Positions 1 through 12,199 of a DNA stretch of 64,000 nucleotides are shown here, in pieces. The DNA comes from Myrmaecium sp. VS I D KN 1 (lineage: Eukaryota > Ascomycota > Dothideomycetes > Valsariales > Valsariaceae). Within the stretch, counting starts at the first letter, position 1; every line of letters begins with the position of its first letter. A program made the translations under genes and the position numbers. Location of the stretch: the NCBI GenBank assembly GCA_019775845.1, contig JADQAV010000002.1, positions 310,001-374,000 on the forward strand, read 5' to 3'. The notes beneath the pieces are model-generated. The model did not search any database, was not told the origin of the DNA, and worked only from the letters and a program-made list of their open reading frames with translations.

Positions 1-1161
1 ATTTATCTTGGATTACGGTTCTCTTGCGTTGCAGCTATCAATTACGGAAGCATTTGATTAGGTTAGACAGCGCGTTGGTTGGTTATATAGGTAATATCTT
101 CCTATTCGTGAGCCTTGTACCGCTTCCGCAGCGTGCCTCGAATTATTCACACGCCATATGCGTGTTTCCTCACTCACAGTTCATGTGTGTCCTAACCCGA
201 ACGTGCACGTTGTCCCCCCCTTCAGCCTTCTAATGCAAGTGAATCCCAAGATGCCTTGAGAATCAAGCTGATGCCTGGCGATCTCTTGCTTCATACTCCC
301 GAAATGGAAGGTACGGCATAACGGATACATGACATCACATATTCCTTCTTCTTCACTTTCTCTTCCGCCCTCAACATCATCGCCTATCCTTCCATCCTTC
401 CATGTATCCGACAGGACAGCCATCATGTCACCAAGTCGGTCAATGAAAGGGCTCTTCAACGTCTGGACGCAGAAATCCAATCCCGAACCGGCTGATACTA
501 TCAACGCTCGTTCCAGTCAGCAAGAACAAAACAGACCGTCAGCGTCGGCATGGCGACTTGAAGGTACGAATCACAGTGAAATGACTTGCATACACATTCT
601 TTTACTGACATGCAAGTCATTCCTCAAGGGCTCTCAGTCGAACCAACTACCGCGGCATGATCCAGATCTCCACCTACACTGAAGCAGAACGATTCTGAAA
701 CCGACAGTGAGATGTCGTGTCACAATCTGGCAGCTCAAAAATCATAGCAGATGGAGCAGTCTTGAGCCTTGTGTTGTCAGCGTTCCATTGGACTATGCAC
801 ATAGTTATCCTAAGGGTATGTTGAATTTATTGGTATGAAGTCTCATACCAGACAGCTACTAACAGATACAGGGCGTCTAAGACGACCGGTAGTGAGCACT
901 TTTCTCGCTTTTCAGTCCTCCGGAACCTGCGTGACAATAACTCCACCTTCACGCTTTTATATGTACTACACCAAAAGACCGCTATGCTAAAGCAAAAACT
1001 CCCTCCAGGCCAAGTGTAAACTCATAACGCAGCCATGCCAATACGCTAACAATGCATCATCTCTCCGTGACACCATACTTCGTATCCTAAAAGAAAGCTG
1101 GAGAAAAACAGACGACATCAATCCCACGAGTACGAAGAAAAAGGGAAGAGAAGAAGGCTTT
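1..1161. other. Intergenic, no gene recognised
   Basis: Only short open frames without recognisable domains are present. The right end must hold the 3' UTR of the amino acid permease, which ends at 1162 on the minus strand. No RNA gene or repeat was seen. Confidence 0.5.
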
Positions 1162-3013
1162 TCATATCCACGCCGCCAACTTCTGCCAGAATCCAACCGG
1201 AACTCTCTCTTCCCACGCTGCATCCTCCTCGTCCGCCTCCCGGCGGCCGGAGTCAATGTCGGCCAGCTCCGGCTTCACGACTGGGCACCGCGACACCAAC
1301 TTGTGACCCGCATACAGCGCGACGAACAGAATGACGGAGATGTAGGCGACGAAAAAGTTGGTCGTGTTCCACGGCAAGAAGCTCGTAAATCCCTGGGTGA
1401 GGATGATGAGCACATTGAAGCCCAAGCCGTACCAGCTCAGCCAGGGTTGGAACGGAGCGACAAAAGGCAGAGTCATGTCGTTGCGCGGCATGTTGCGAGC
1501 CTTGAGCGCGCGCATGAAGCCCAGGTGTGAGGCGTTCAGGCAAGCCCAGGTCAGAAAGCTCGCCACACTCGAGATATTGGTTAACCAGTTGAATGCGTTT
1601 TGGCCAGCGGAGGAGACATTGAGGAAGCCAAGCAGGCCGATGAGCGAGGTGGCCAAGGTAGCAATGTACGGAACGCCGGTGCGGCCGATGGTCTTGGCGA
1701 GGAACTGCGGCGCGTGGCCGGATTCGACAAGGCCGACCATCACGCGTGAGCCGGAGTACACGTTCGAGTTGGCTGCGCTGAGCACGGCGGTCAGAAGAAC
1801 TGCATTGATGATGTGCGGAAGCGTGGAGACGCCTGCAATGGAGGCGGCAATGACGAATGGGGACGCGGAAGCATCGGAGGCGCCAGACTGGAGCCGGGAA
1901 TCCGTGCAGGGAACGAGCAGCCCAATAAAGAAGATGGTGAGACAGAAGAGCAGGACGATGTACCAGAAAGTCTTCTTGATGGCGATGGGAATGGTCTTGC
2001 GAGGGTTCTCCGTCTCTCCGGCGGCAATTCCTACCAGCTCAGTACCCTGGTACGCGAAACCGGCCTGGATAAGGACAGCCCAGAAACCGACAAACTTGGC
2101 AACTGCACTGGACCCAACCGGACCAGAGATGGTACCAGTGTGGTAGTCCGGGGAATTTTCCGAGAGAAGATACGGCGCAAAGGGGCCAGGCGACTGCGTC
2201 CAGTAGTGGAAGCCAAGATATCCTTGCTGACCGGCGCCAGCGTCGATGCAGATGGCGAAGATCATGAAGCCGACGATGGTGATGCACTTGATGCTGGCGA
2301 ACCAGAACTCGACTTCGGCATAGGCCTTGACGGGAAGGAAGTTGACGGCGGTGAAAACAGCCCAGAAAACACCAATAAAGATCGCGATGTTCAAGGATTC
2401 GTTCCAATACTGGATGATAATGCCCGCGGCGGACAACTCCAGTGCAAAGGTAATGGCCCCTAGAGGGCACAGTCAGTCTCGGTGTCGTAATGGAGCAGGC
2501 GGGTGCGGGAAGCCCCTGTGGACAAGCGCTTACATGCAAACCAATATATCCAGCCCATTGCGAAGCCCAAAGACGGGTCGACGAAGCGCGTCGCGTATGC
2601 GGTGAACGCACCGGCGATGGGGATGTACGCGACCATCTCACCCAAGGCCACCATCACCGAATACACGATCGTAGCGACGAACAAGTAAGCAATCAGGGCA
2701 CCAACAGGTCCAGCCTTGGCCAGGGCAGCTGTGACACGCAGTCAGCATCTCATCTTTTGCGCGATGCCAAGACAGCATCCCACTCACTTCCACTGGAGAT
2801 GAACAAGCCCGTGCCGACAGTGCCTCCGATGGCAATCATCTGAAGATGTCTGTTCTTGAGCGTGCGCTGGAGCTGCGCAGGCTCTTCCGTGGCGCTCTGC
2901 TTCTCGGCATCGTAGCCACTGGAATTCAGATCATCCTGCGAAACATTCATGGGCGTGAGGCCCTCGGACTTGACTTCGGCGGCATTGGCGGTGACATCGG
3001 TGGTGATGGCCAT
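1162..3013 (-). CDS. Amino acid permease (APC superfamily, YAT type)
   Basis: Predicted plasma-membrane proton symporter for amino acids. Minus-strand exons 3013-2788, 2728-2534 and 2459-1162 give 572 residues, the usual length for fungal YAT permeases. After a hydrophilic N-terminus of about 60 residues comes the family hallmark IGGTVGTGLFISSG in the first membrane segment, followed by about eleven more hydrophobic segments and a short polar tail. The motif GTELVGIAAGETENPRKTIP, typical of the middle of the family, is intact. I chose the ATG at 3013 because the frame upstream has only a TTG. Both introns (59 and 74 bases) have GT-AG ends and the exon junctions restore conserved sequence (SSGTALAKAGP and WFAWAITFALE). 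The substrate cannot be read from the sequence; general amino acid, GABA or dicarboxylic amino acid transport are all possible. The ABC transporter is upstream in the same orientation, 1.26 kb away. Confidence 0.93.
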
Positions 3014-4273
3014 GTCGCGCGCTGCCAAGGGGGTGAGAGAATCCAAAGATCAAGGCAGTATTTAAGCTATAGGGGACGCAACCAGTGCGTATGGGCGAGG
3101 GGAGAGCGTGGAAGGTGGAAGGTAGGAGGTAAGGTGAAGCTGTGAGAAGACAGACAGCCATGATGAAAAAGAGTCAAAAGGCAAGACCGGCATCGGCATC
3201 GGCAAAAGTAGCACAGCACGCCTTCACGCACACAGACACACCGAAAGCTCCAAGTGAAGAACCTAGCAGCTCCGCAAGAAGGCCGAAGACAGCATGTGCA
3301 AAAATTTCTTCAGGATGGTGTCTGTCTGCACGCTCTAGGCCTGATGTTACGGTAGGCTAAGCCCTGAGCCGTAATACCTTAGGTAATAGACCGAGGTTGA
3401 TCCGCTCGGATGAGAAGCAATCGATCGTATAGAAGAAGAGGAGACGAGTCGACAAAAGGCGAGAAACAGTAAGTGGTATACATTGCTGTGAAGAAGAGCA
3501 TATCTGATTTATTATATTAAGAGAGTTTGAATACTAAATTCAGCTCGTGATAATTACAAGGGAAGCATGAGGCCCGAAAACAGCTCTCACCCTCATGCGC
3601 CACAAACGCTACCCGATGCGCCACATCACACCAAGGGAACGAACGACAGGGAAAACTTCGTCGGCCAGCCACGCCACCCGATCTCTCGCCAGATCTTTAC
3701 AGCAACAAGGAATCCCACCAAGGATACCCACCGCGAAGAGGATCTCGTGACTGATGGAATTCCAGGCTCCTTATCGTTTCTCTCAGCGTTCCGCGGAGGC
3801 TACAGCCGATCAGTGAGAAAGGCATGCAGCGAATGTACAAACGAAGCGAACTCTCCAGACACACGCCTTGACGTCATATGGCGGTGAGAGAAGACCGTCC
3901 CTTGCAGCGGGACGGGGCGCGTCCCCGATCCAGACTCTGCCGATCGTGCCGAATCAGCTGAGCGAAACCCAAACACCATGCCAAGCATCGCCATCTCCAT
4001 GCCCACATAACAGGTTCGACATGGAATGGGGAATCCGTTGAGTAAGATCTATCAGTGTGCTGTTTTGTTTTCCAACCAGAAAAGCGAGTGGTCAAAAGTT
4101 CACAAAAGACCAAGTCCAACAATGTACGGTTCTTATCATGTACGCCTTCGTATCTACGTCTGATCGAGCATGAAAGAGCCGTAACTCTACGAGAGCCAGA
4201 GGACTTTATGTCGCCGCCCCGCGATGCGCAGTGTAAATCATTTTCTCCTACTCGCCATTCTTTTGTGAATCGG
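3014..4273. other. Intergenic between permease and ABC transporter
   Basis: Promoter side of the permease and 3' side of the ABC transporter. A 106-codon open frame at 3567-3887 has no recognisable domain and no splice context, so it is not called. No repeat or RNA gene was recognised. Confidence 0.5.
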
Positions 4274-7200
4274 CTAACTTTTATGGCTGGCTATCTCTAT
4301 CAACTCGTCCAATTCCCCTGTTTGCCTCAGCATATCTAGAAACACGCCTTTGCGCCCAATCAACTCCAATGGTGAACCAAACCTGCGTACTAATTAGCAT
4401 CTAACAAGGGACAAGGCAAGGGAAAAGGCGACAAGTACTCACTCCAAGACCGCACCTCCACCCATCACGATTACCTTGTCGAAATCCATCACCGTCCGCA
4501 GCCGGTGCGCGATTGCGATGATTGTGGAGCCAGGAAACTCCTTCCGTATGATCGCTTGGATGAGATTGTCGGTCCGCTGGTCCACCGATGCTGTGGCCTC
4601 GTCCAACAGCACCACCTTCGATCGCCGACTGATGGCGCGAGCCAAGCTCAGGATCTGCCGTTGGCCCTGACTGAAGTTCTCTCCGCCGGCGAGCACAGGT
4701 GTGTCTAAGTCGATTGAGAGGACCTCGCCGGACGAGCCGGCTGCGCGGACAGCAGCATTCCCGTCACGGCTGGGCGCGTTCACCGATGCGCAGGCGGACA
4801 GGATCCCCTGCAGCTCCGTCCCGTCCATCTCCCCGAACGGATCCAAGTTTTCTCGCACGTCCCCGGAAAAGAGAACGGGATCCTGCGGGATCATAGTGAT
4901 GCTCTGTCGGAGACGATGGAGAGGCAGTCGTGTCACATCGGCCCCATCAATAAGGATCCGGCCTGCGACAACGCGCGTGAAGCCGAGCAGCGATAGTCCC
5001 AAGGTGCTCTTCCCACTGCCGGTCCGCCCAACGATGGCCACCCTCTCGCCAGGTTTCGCTTCGATCGAAACATCTTTCAAGATATCCGCCCCATCTTCCT
5101 GATACCGCACCGTGACGTTGCAGAGCTGCACATGCCCTTCCGCAGGCCAGCTCGCCGGCACATCCTGCACCGACTTTGGCTCCGGCTCCCTCTCCGGCTC
5201 GATGTCGGCGTACTCACACAGCCGCTGGAACGAGTTCAGTTCGACCTCTAGCTCGTTCATGTTCCGCACAAGCGTCAGGATCGTTTGGCTGAGGCCGATG
5301 GCGTTAGTGAGGGAGAAGCCCACCAGGCCGGGCGGGCCAGCGTTCCAGTACGCTACCCACCCGGCTGAGAACGCCACCGTAGCCGCACACAAATCGGACC
5401 GGACGGAGACCCAGCGGTTGCAGTTGTACTGGGCTTCGCAGGCGCGCGTCCGCTGGGCTAGCCGGTCCGCCAGCAAGCCGCGGAAGACTTCCTGCATGCC
5501 CTCTCCCCGGGCTCGGATGACGGTCATGCCAGCGGCAGCGTCATCGAAGTGAGAGAAGACGGGCGAGTAGCTGATGGCGCAGAGCCGCTTCACGGAGACC
5601 TGGGCGCGCGTGTACATCTCGCCGATGGCGAACCCAAGCGAGCAGACGACCGCGGCAGGCAGCGCAAAGATGGGCATGATGGAGGCGATGCTGAGGATGC
5701 GGAGCAGAAATCGTAGGCCGTTGTCGAGCGACATACGGAGCCAGTCGACCAGCACCGTGTCGACCGACTGCATGTCCATTCCAAAGCGATTGAGGGCGCG
5801 GCCAACCGGGTTGGCGTCGAACCAGGCGATGGGGGCACCGAGGATGCCGGTGACGAGGCGGCAGTGGAGCTTCTTGGCCGCGTTCCAGCTGCCGTTTTGG
5901 AAGGTGATGTGGTTGGAGAATTGAAGGAGGAGGAACAGGGTGACGGCGCCGGCGTAGATGGCGAGGTTGCGGACGGAGTGGGAGTGACTGGAGTCTGTTT
6001 CCTGGCTGGTCCAGATGGACAGCCAGTAAGTGATGGAGAAGAAGGCGAGCTGGACGAGAAACGCACTCAGCAACGCGGCGAGGGCGTACGGTAAGCCTCC
6101 AAAGAGGAGCATATAACGCCAAACTATCACATGTCAGCCTGTCGGTGAATTTTAGTCCATCTATGAGACACTTACACAACGTCCTCGGAATCCGGCCTTC
6201 CGCCTGGCTCTCTTTCACCAGACCATCCATGGGACTTTCCAAGGCATATTCCCTCGACCCTTGAGGATCAATAGCTGTTAACTCTTCTACGCCATCTGCG
6301 ACAATCGTCGATTGAGAAGACGTCTCTCCTTCTTCCTGCTCCAATAACACTTCCACCACTTCCACCACCTCCACAGCGGCATCCTTAGCGCTCTGTTCCG
6401 CAGCACTCTGTATCTCACTATGATCTCTGGTCACCACACTCACTACCCTCCCCTCCTCCAATCTTACCAAGACCTCCGCCTCCCGCAACCCCGCCGGCAG
6501 ATGCGTGACCAACACCACCGTCCTGCCCCTTAGCAGCCCCCCGCGAAAGCAGCCCTTCCACACCGTCTCTGTCGTCTGCGCATCCAGCGCCGAGAATACA
6601 TCATCCAGTACGACTGTGCCGGCATGCGAGTATACCGCCCGGGCCAAGCTCACCCGCTGCCGCTGGCCCCCGCTCAATGCGGCGCCCTTCTCGCCCACCA
6701 TCATGCCGTCCCCGCCTGCGAACCCGCGCAGGTCCTCCGTCAACCCGCACGCCTCCAGCACCCGCCGGTAGCGGTCCGCGTCGTATGACGTGTAGAACAG
6801 GATATTGTCACGCACGCTCGCGTTCTGCAGCCAGGCCGTTTGCGGCACAAACGCGACGTCGGCCGGGCAGGTGATGGAGCCAGCCTCGAGGACGGTCTCG
6901 CCGAGGAGGCTGAGGAGGAGACTGGACTTGCCGGCGCCGGTGGGGCCGGTCACGACGTTAAGCACGCCGGAGCGGAAGGCAAGGGTGATGTTGGTGAGGG
7001 TGAAGGCGGCGTCAGGCGTGCGGCGGCAGGTCGCGTTCACCAGCTGCGGAGGCCCGACCGGGTGCCGCTGGAAAGGAATGGAGCTGTCGAGGTAGGCGTC
7101 CACCCGACGGAGAGACTCGAGGCCCTGGGCCGCCCAGCGGCAGACGTTGGAGAGCCAAACAAACTGCGCACGTAGCGTCTCGACGATGGCGAGGGATGTG

Positions 7201-8931
7201 AAGGCAGCGGGGGCACGCAGGGGCTGGCGGGTGCCGAGAATGTAGACAGTGAACATGACAAGCAAGCTGAGGAGTGGGAGGAGGTCGCCAGTCATGGAGA
7301 TGATGGCGGAGGTGACGTTGCGACGCCAGATATGCTTCTGCTCGACAGCGCGGAGGGTGTGGATGTTTCGCGCGATCGCCGTCTCCCAGCCGAAGTATTT
7401 GAACGTGCGGATGGAGGAGAGGTACTCGGAGATGCGCGAAAGCCGTGCGTCGGTGGCGCGCAGAACGACTTGCTGGATCCGGGACATGCGACGGGAGAAG
7501 ATCGCCGGCAGCGGCGTGAGGAGGATGAGGGTGAGCACTCCGACCAGGGACGGCCAGCCCAGCATGCGGTAGAGTAGAGTCATTGCGATTGCGGTGGAAA
7601 CTGTACCAGCGGTGGCCACATAGAAGATATCTCGCGCCGAGTCGATCGCATCCACATCATACGACATGAGCGTTGTGACATTGGCCTGCTTTGACCGCAC
7701 CTTTCCGGACTCCTCTTGCTTGGTCTCTGCCGCATCCGGGAACGCGTACGAACGCATCATGGTTTGGAAAATTTCCTGGATGAGCGCCAAATCTACTCTC
7801 AGCAGCAGCCGCGTGCTTGTGAAGATGTACTGCTGATACGAGATCGACCGGGCCATCGGTCCAACGAACAGCAGGACGATCCACACAACCGGGTGCACGA
7901 TTGCCGCGCTGGGGTCCTCAAGGTATGCCAGCAGCCGGTACATGGCATACGGCGCGATGTACTCGACCGTACCGGTCATGAGCGACCAAAACATCATGGT
8001 TCGGATGTCGGCTTTGAGTACGCGGCAGAGGGTGAGGAAGGTTTTCCCACCCTTCAGTCGAGCCGTGATCACCTTCTCCAGCCACTTCAGGGGAGCGTCG
8101 TAGGCCGGCAATGGGGGCAGATCGTCCAGGATGAGGTCGCGCCGACATCCTCGGAAGATGAGTTGACTGATCCATCCGTAGGAGCAGTAGTAGGAGAACC
8201 AAGAGCACGTCTGCTCCGGCGACACCACGACGGTCTTCTCGTCGGCAGCCTCATCCAGTCCTACAACGAAGGCCGGACGTGGCCTGGGCTGGACAAATGG
8301 TATGAGAATTGCAGCGCACTCGAGGACCAGCTTCCAGAGACACAAGCGCCCGGTACCAGAATAGGGGCCGATGATGATAAGAGGAAGGAACTGTTGCAAG
8401 ATGGACAGGGCCGCCAAGGAGAAAACGGTCACGTTGAGATGAGTATACAGCATCCCTCTATATGGTTCCCTGCAAACAAAGCGGGCCATACAGAGACCAA
8501 AGGCATAGACCTGCAGCAGTACATCTCCCCACAGTCGCTGTCGGACAGCCACCAAGAAATCCAGTGGGAGCGCCGCTGTGATACAGATGGCTTGGGCCAG
8601 GAACCATGCAAATGCCACTGATGAATTTCCAAGCTCTTTCGTGAACGCTCTCTTCGACGGTACGAAGAACCGTTCGTACAGCGAGAAAGCCAAGAGCATC
8701 AACAGCGAGAGACCGCAAAGGCTGACCTGGACGTAGCCTGCGGCGATAAAATCAACCACATGGTGCATACGCTCTCGCCATAAAAACCTGCATCGCGAAT
8801 GCGTTAGCAACTTCATCCACTCTGGTGTTAGAAACTCACCTTAAGTCCAAATCCTCCGTCACCTCAAGAAGCCTTCCCGACGCGGCACCGGGAAGAACGG
8901 CCGATTGCAGCGGGATCTGATACGCTTGCAT
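4274..8931 (-). CDS. ABCC-type (MRP-like) multidrug ABC transporter
   Basis: Full-length ABC exporter, likely in plasma or vacuolar membrane, for organic anions, conjugates or toxins. Exons 8931-8840, 8787-6176, 6123-4443 and 4382-4274 give 1497 residues. The order is an N-terminal five-helix TMD0, TMD1, NBD1 (Walker A GPTGAGKS near residue 645, signature LSGGQRQR near 737, Walker B VVLDD), a linker, TMD2, and NBD2 (Walker A GRTGSGKS near 1270, signature FSQGQRQILSLARA near 1386, Walker B VVLLDE). The last exon supplies the conserved tail EFGSPLELIGRKGVF and a final QTGE, confirming the 3' end. Introns are 52, 52 and 60 bases. The linker is rich in Val and Glu (residues about 840-870). An in-frame ATG at 9069 would add 46 residues of poor quality; I preferred 8931, where the ABCC-like N-terminus begins. 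Both ATP sites look competent. The substrate is unknown. Confidence 0.95.
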
Positions 8932-9518
8932 GCTGGTGATAAGACGCCCTGGAAGGTTGCCATGAGGTGTGCCTGCCAAAACACCACCGCAAAACCCCGG
9001 CCGTCTTCCTTTCATATGATTCCCACGACCTGAGCGGAACCGACCAGGGAGCACGCGAGCGCAGGGCATAAAGGTGCTTAGTGGAGGCTGAGGTTAGCGG
9101 GCCGAGCAGAAGCGATTCGATTTCCCGATTGGGAAAGTGGCGAAGCGAGCAGACGTCGCACCACCGGCCGATACCCCGCGGAGCGACAGCCGAGACGGCG
9201 TGACCCGAGACGGCGGATTTGACGTTCTCGCGAGCGTTATCGCCGCCGCCGAAGAATGGGAATGGGCGGAGTCGTTATCATTCCGGCTGAGCGCACCGGA
9301 AGGCGGGCTATCCTACGAATCATACGTTTTGAGAATATCGGAGTGAGTGAACGAGGTCTTTCTTATCGCAGTATCTAACATTGCCAAACTCCACAGCGCC
9401 TCGAGCAATCCTGTCGCCATGGCGCAGCCTGTCCCAGCGGACGGAAACCCCTGCAAACCGAATCGTGAATGAACGATCATGACACGTGTGACATACATCT
9501 TGCAGCACTTGCAATCAG
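8932..9518. other. Intergenic, ABC transporter promoter
   Basis: Lies between the ABC transporter start and the 3' end of the Zn2Cys6 regulator gene, both on the minus strand. A 69-codon frame at 9137-9346 has no recognisable domain. No clear regulatory site can be defended. Confidence 0.5.
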
Positions 9519-11640
9519 TCAGATGACGAATCCCAACCCGCCCGAGAAACACTCATTCACACCTCCGCCATTCCCCTCCTCAACGCACTCGCGGATCAGC
9601 CGGCCGACGCGTCCAAAGTGACTCCCCCACAACCCTTCCGCCTCCCGCAGCACCTCCAGCACCCACGCCCGATAGATGGCGTCCCGCACCTCGGTCGCGG
9701 CCGTCATGAGGATGCGCGGCCAGACAGTCTGCGGGCTTGGCGGGCGTGAGGTGCGGACCCAGAGGGCGATGCGGATGGCGCGGGTGGCGGCCTCCTCGGC
9801 CTGCACGAGCTCGTCGTTGTCGTTGGCAAAAGGTTGATTGTTGGGGGCGTGCCGCCGCAGCAGGCGCCGCCAGACGATCAGCACGCTGTAGTAGCTGGCC
9901 AGCAGCAGGAGGCGGTTGAACTGCTTGGTCGTCAGCTTGCCACCGAGGGTGCGGGTCGGGTCGGCGATGGCCTCGAGGGCGGGCCGGATGAGCGGGTCGG
10001 CCTCGGTGCGGCGGCGGATGGCGAGCAAGTCCGTCCGGATGCTAGCCAGGGTGGCCGCGGTCGTGGTCGCGTTCGTGTCGGGCCCGTGCCGCGCAAGCGA
10101 GAGCACCCGGATCTCGACCGTGTCAAGGTCGAGGATGAGTCGAAGGCAGGCTTCGAGCTCGACGAGGCCGGGGTTGGATTGGATGGCGGCGCGGGGGAAG
10201 GCGAGCCCGACGAAGTCCTCCGAGGCGCGCAAGGCTTCCAGGTTCTGCAGGAGACGGCCGGGCGCGCCGGCGTACGCGGCACGGACGTCGTAGCTGCCTA
10301 GCCAGACGAGGACGCGCGCGCCGATCGGGGAGAGGGGCGGTGGGGAGGGGGTGCCGGGGCTGCGGCGGAGGGTGCGGCGGGCGTCGACGAGGTCCGCGGC
10401 GTACTCGAGGTGCTGGGCGAAGCGGTCGACGTCGCGGGCGGCGAGGAGCTCGTATTGGAGGAGCAGCCAGATGGTGACGGTGATCTTCTCGAAGTGGGCG
10501 GGGAAGTGGTCGTCGGCGTGCAGGAGGGCGATGGCGAGGCGGTAGCGGCGCTCGGCGGCGGCGGCGTTGAAGCGGGAGGCAGGGTCGGTCTGGGAGAGGT
10601 GCAGGCAGGTCCAGGCCATGATGGCGTGGTAGAGGGGCGCGTAGAAGAGGGCCATGTTGGTGAAGATCTGGCTGTAGATGTCGTCGTTGGCGGACTGGCG
10701 GATCTTGACGTAGCCGGTCATGATGTCCATGTAGTGCTGGACGAGTTGCTGGTCCTCTGGGTCGATGACGACGCGGTTGGTGAGTGGGGAAGCGGATATC
10801 ATCGTGGGCGAATCGTCGATGTCGCCAGACAGCTCCGGTCGCATGGCATCCACGCGCGTATCGACATAGCCGGAGGAAGTGGTGGTCATCGGAGGTTGAT
10901 GATGTTGGTTCGGCGGCATGACCATCTCGCCAGGCAAGGAGATGCCGTTCGACGTGGAACCAGCGAACATCCATTGGTCTAGCAGATCGAAATTCCAGTC
11001 AAAGTCCAGCAATGGTGGCACGATGCCGGCATCTTGGGCGAAGACAAACTGCTCCTGCCGAGGGACGAGACCAGCACTCGCTCTCGCGGTTGATGGAGAC
11101 GAGATGGATGAAGGCGTCAACGGTTGCTGAGACTCGGCGGAAGCGTCTGCAAAGGCCGCCGCCGCCGTCGTCGTCCTTGGGCCAGGGAAATCATACTCGG
11201 TGATACGATCGGATGAGTCGTTTGCGGAGGTCCCAGGCGACTCTGGCACGACATGCTGTGGGCGTGCATCGTCATCCTCGACATTGGCTCGTTGACCGCC
11301 GCCGCTCCCTGCTGGAGCGCGGGAGGAAGAGGAAGAGGCCAGGATGCTGTTGTACGGCGAGTTCACAAAGCGAACGCGGTACTTGGAGGTGGCGGTGAAG
11401 TCGACGACGGCCCGGTCGAAGGAGCAGTTCAACGTCAGTCGGTCGCAGGCACCGCACGTCGGTTTCCGCTCATCGCAGCGGACGCGCCGACGGCGGCAGG
11501 TGAGGCAACCTGTTGTTGTGTGAGAAATGAGCCTTCATCCCTCTCCCTCCGCGCCTTCGGACGGCTGATGGCTGGTTACTGTGTGGGTTTGGATTGGCAT
11601 TACCTGTCTTGGATCTGCGGGGGCGAGCCTTTCCGGTCAT
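9519..11640 (-). CDS. Zn2Cys6 transcription factor (Fungal_trans_2 type)
   Basis: Nuclear DNA-binding regulator of 675 residues, encoded by exon 11640-11604 (37 bases) and exon 11509-9519. The splice joins MTGKARPRRSKTG to CLTCRRRRVRCDERK, giving a complete binuclear cluster with Cys at 14, 17, 24, 31, 34 and 41 (spacing 2-6-6-2-6). Without the tiny first exon the cluster is lost, which fixes the start. A low-complexity Ser/Ala/Thr region follows, then an acidic-aromatic patch (LLDFDWNFDLLDQWMF), then a helical regulatory domain from about residue 260 that resembles the Fungal_trans_2 family (QQLVQHYMDIMTGYV and later helices). It is divergently transcribed from an MFS permease whose ATG lies 560 bases away, a common regulator-target arrangement. 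The target assignment is inference. The intron is 94 bases. Confidence 0.92.
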
Positions 11641-12199
11641 CGGGGTGGTGCGGTGCTGGCGGCGGGCTGGAGAAGATGATGGCTCGCATCGCATCGCATC
11701 GCGTGGAGGACGCGACGAAGGCGAGGAGGTGACCGGAGAGGGGAGTTACTACTACCTACAGGTCGGATCATTCAGTGTGAGTGAGACGGGACGAGCGCAT
11801 AGTCCCGAGTCGGTCGACGGTGGGGCGGCGGGCGATAGGGGACGAGAGGGGACTCACGGGCCTGTTCACCCCGCACTTTTGGCGGCGGAAACATCATCAC
11901 CAACTAATTTAGCCTGCTCGCTTGCTTATCTCGCCCCGGTCGTCGGCCCACTCCCTCCCCGTTTCGGTATGCCACACCCGACGTTATCACCTCCGCCCAT
12001 GTTGCCTCGACGGCTCTCTCACCCCGTCCGGACGAGGATAATTATGCTGGGCATGCCGAGTCTGGGAAAAGATGTGCACAGTACAGTCAGTGTTTCGATT
12101 TATCCGACTGGAACGTTTCGCATGCTTGTCGTGTAGGACTCTGCACTTCTACTTCTTCATCTTCTTTGTCTGCCTACTCCTCAACCTCCACCAGCTGCG
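11641..12199. promoter_or_regulatory. Shared divergent promoter, regulator and MFS permease
   Basis: These 559 bases separate the ATG of the Zn2Cys6 gene from the ATG of the MFS gene, so both promoters must lie here. A GC-rich palindrome with CGG/CCG triplets (around 12026-12035) is a possible binding site for this class of factor, but no site can be assigned from sequence alone. A C/T-rich stretch precedes the MFS start. Confidence 0.55.

Noticed and set aside
3567-3887. 106-codon frame upstream of the permease
   Set aside because: Low complexity, no domain, no evidence of transcription signals.
8932-9069. Upstream ATG at 9069 for the ABC transporter
   Set aside because: It is in frame, but the added 46 residues are Gly/Arg-rich and unlike ABCC N-termini; the ATG at 8931 gives the expected start.
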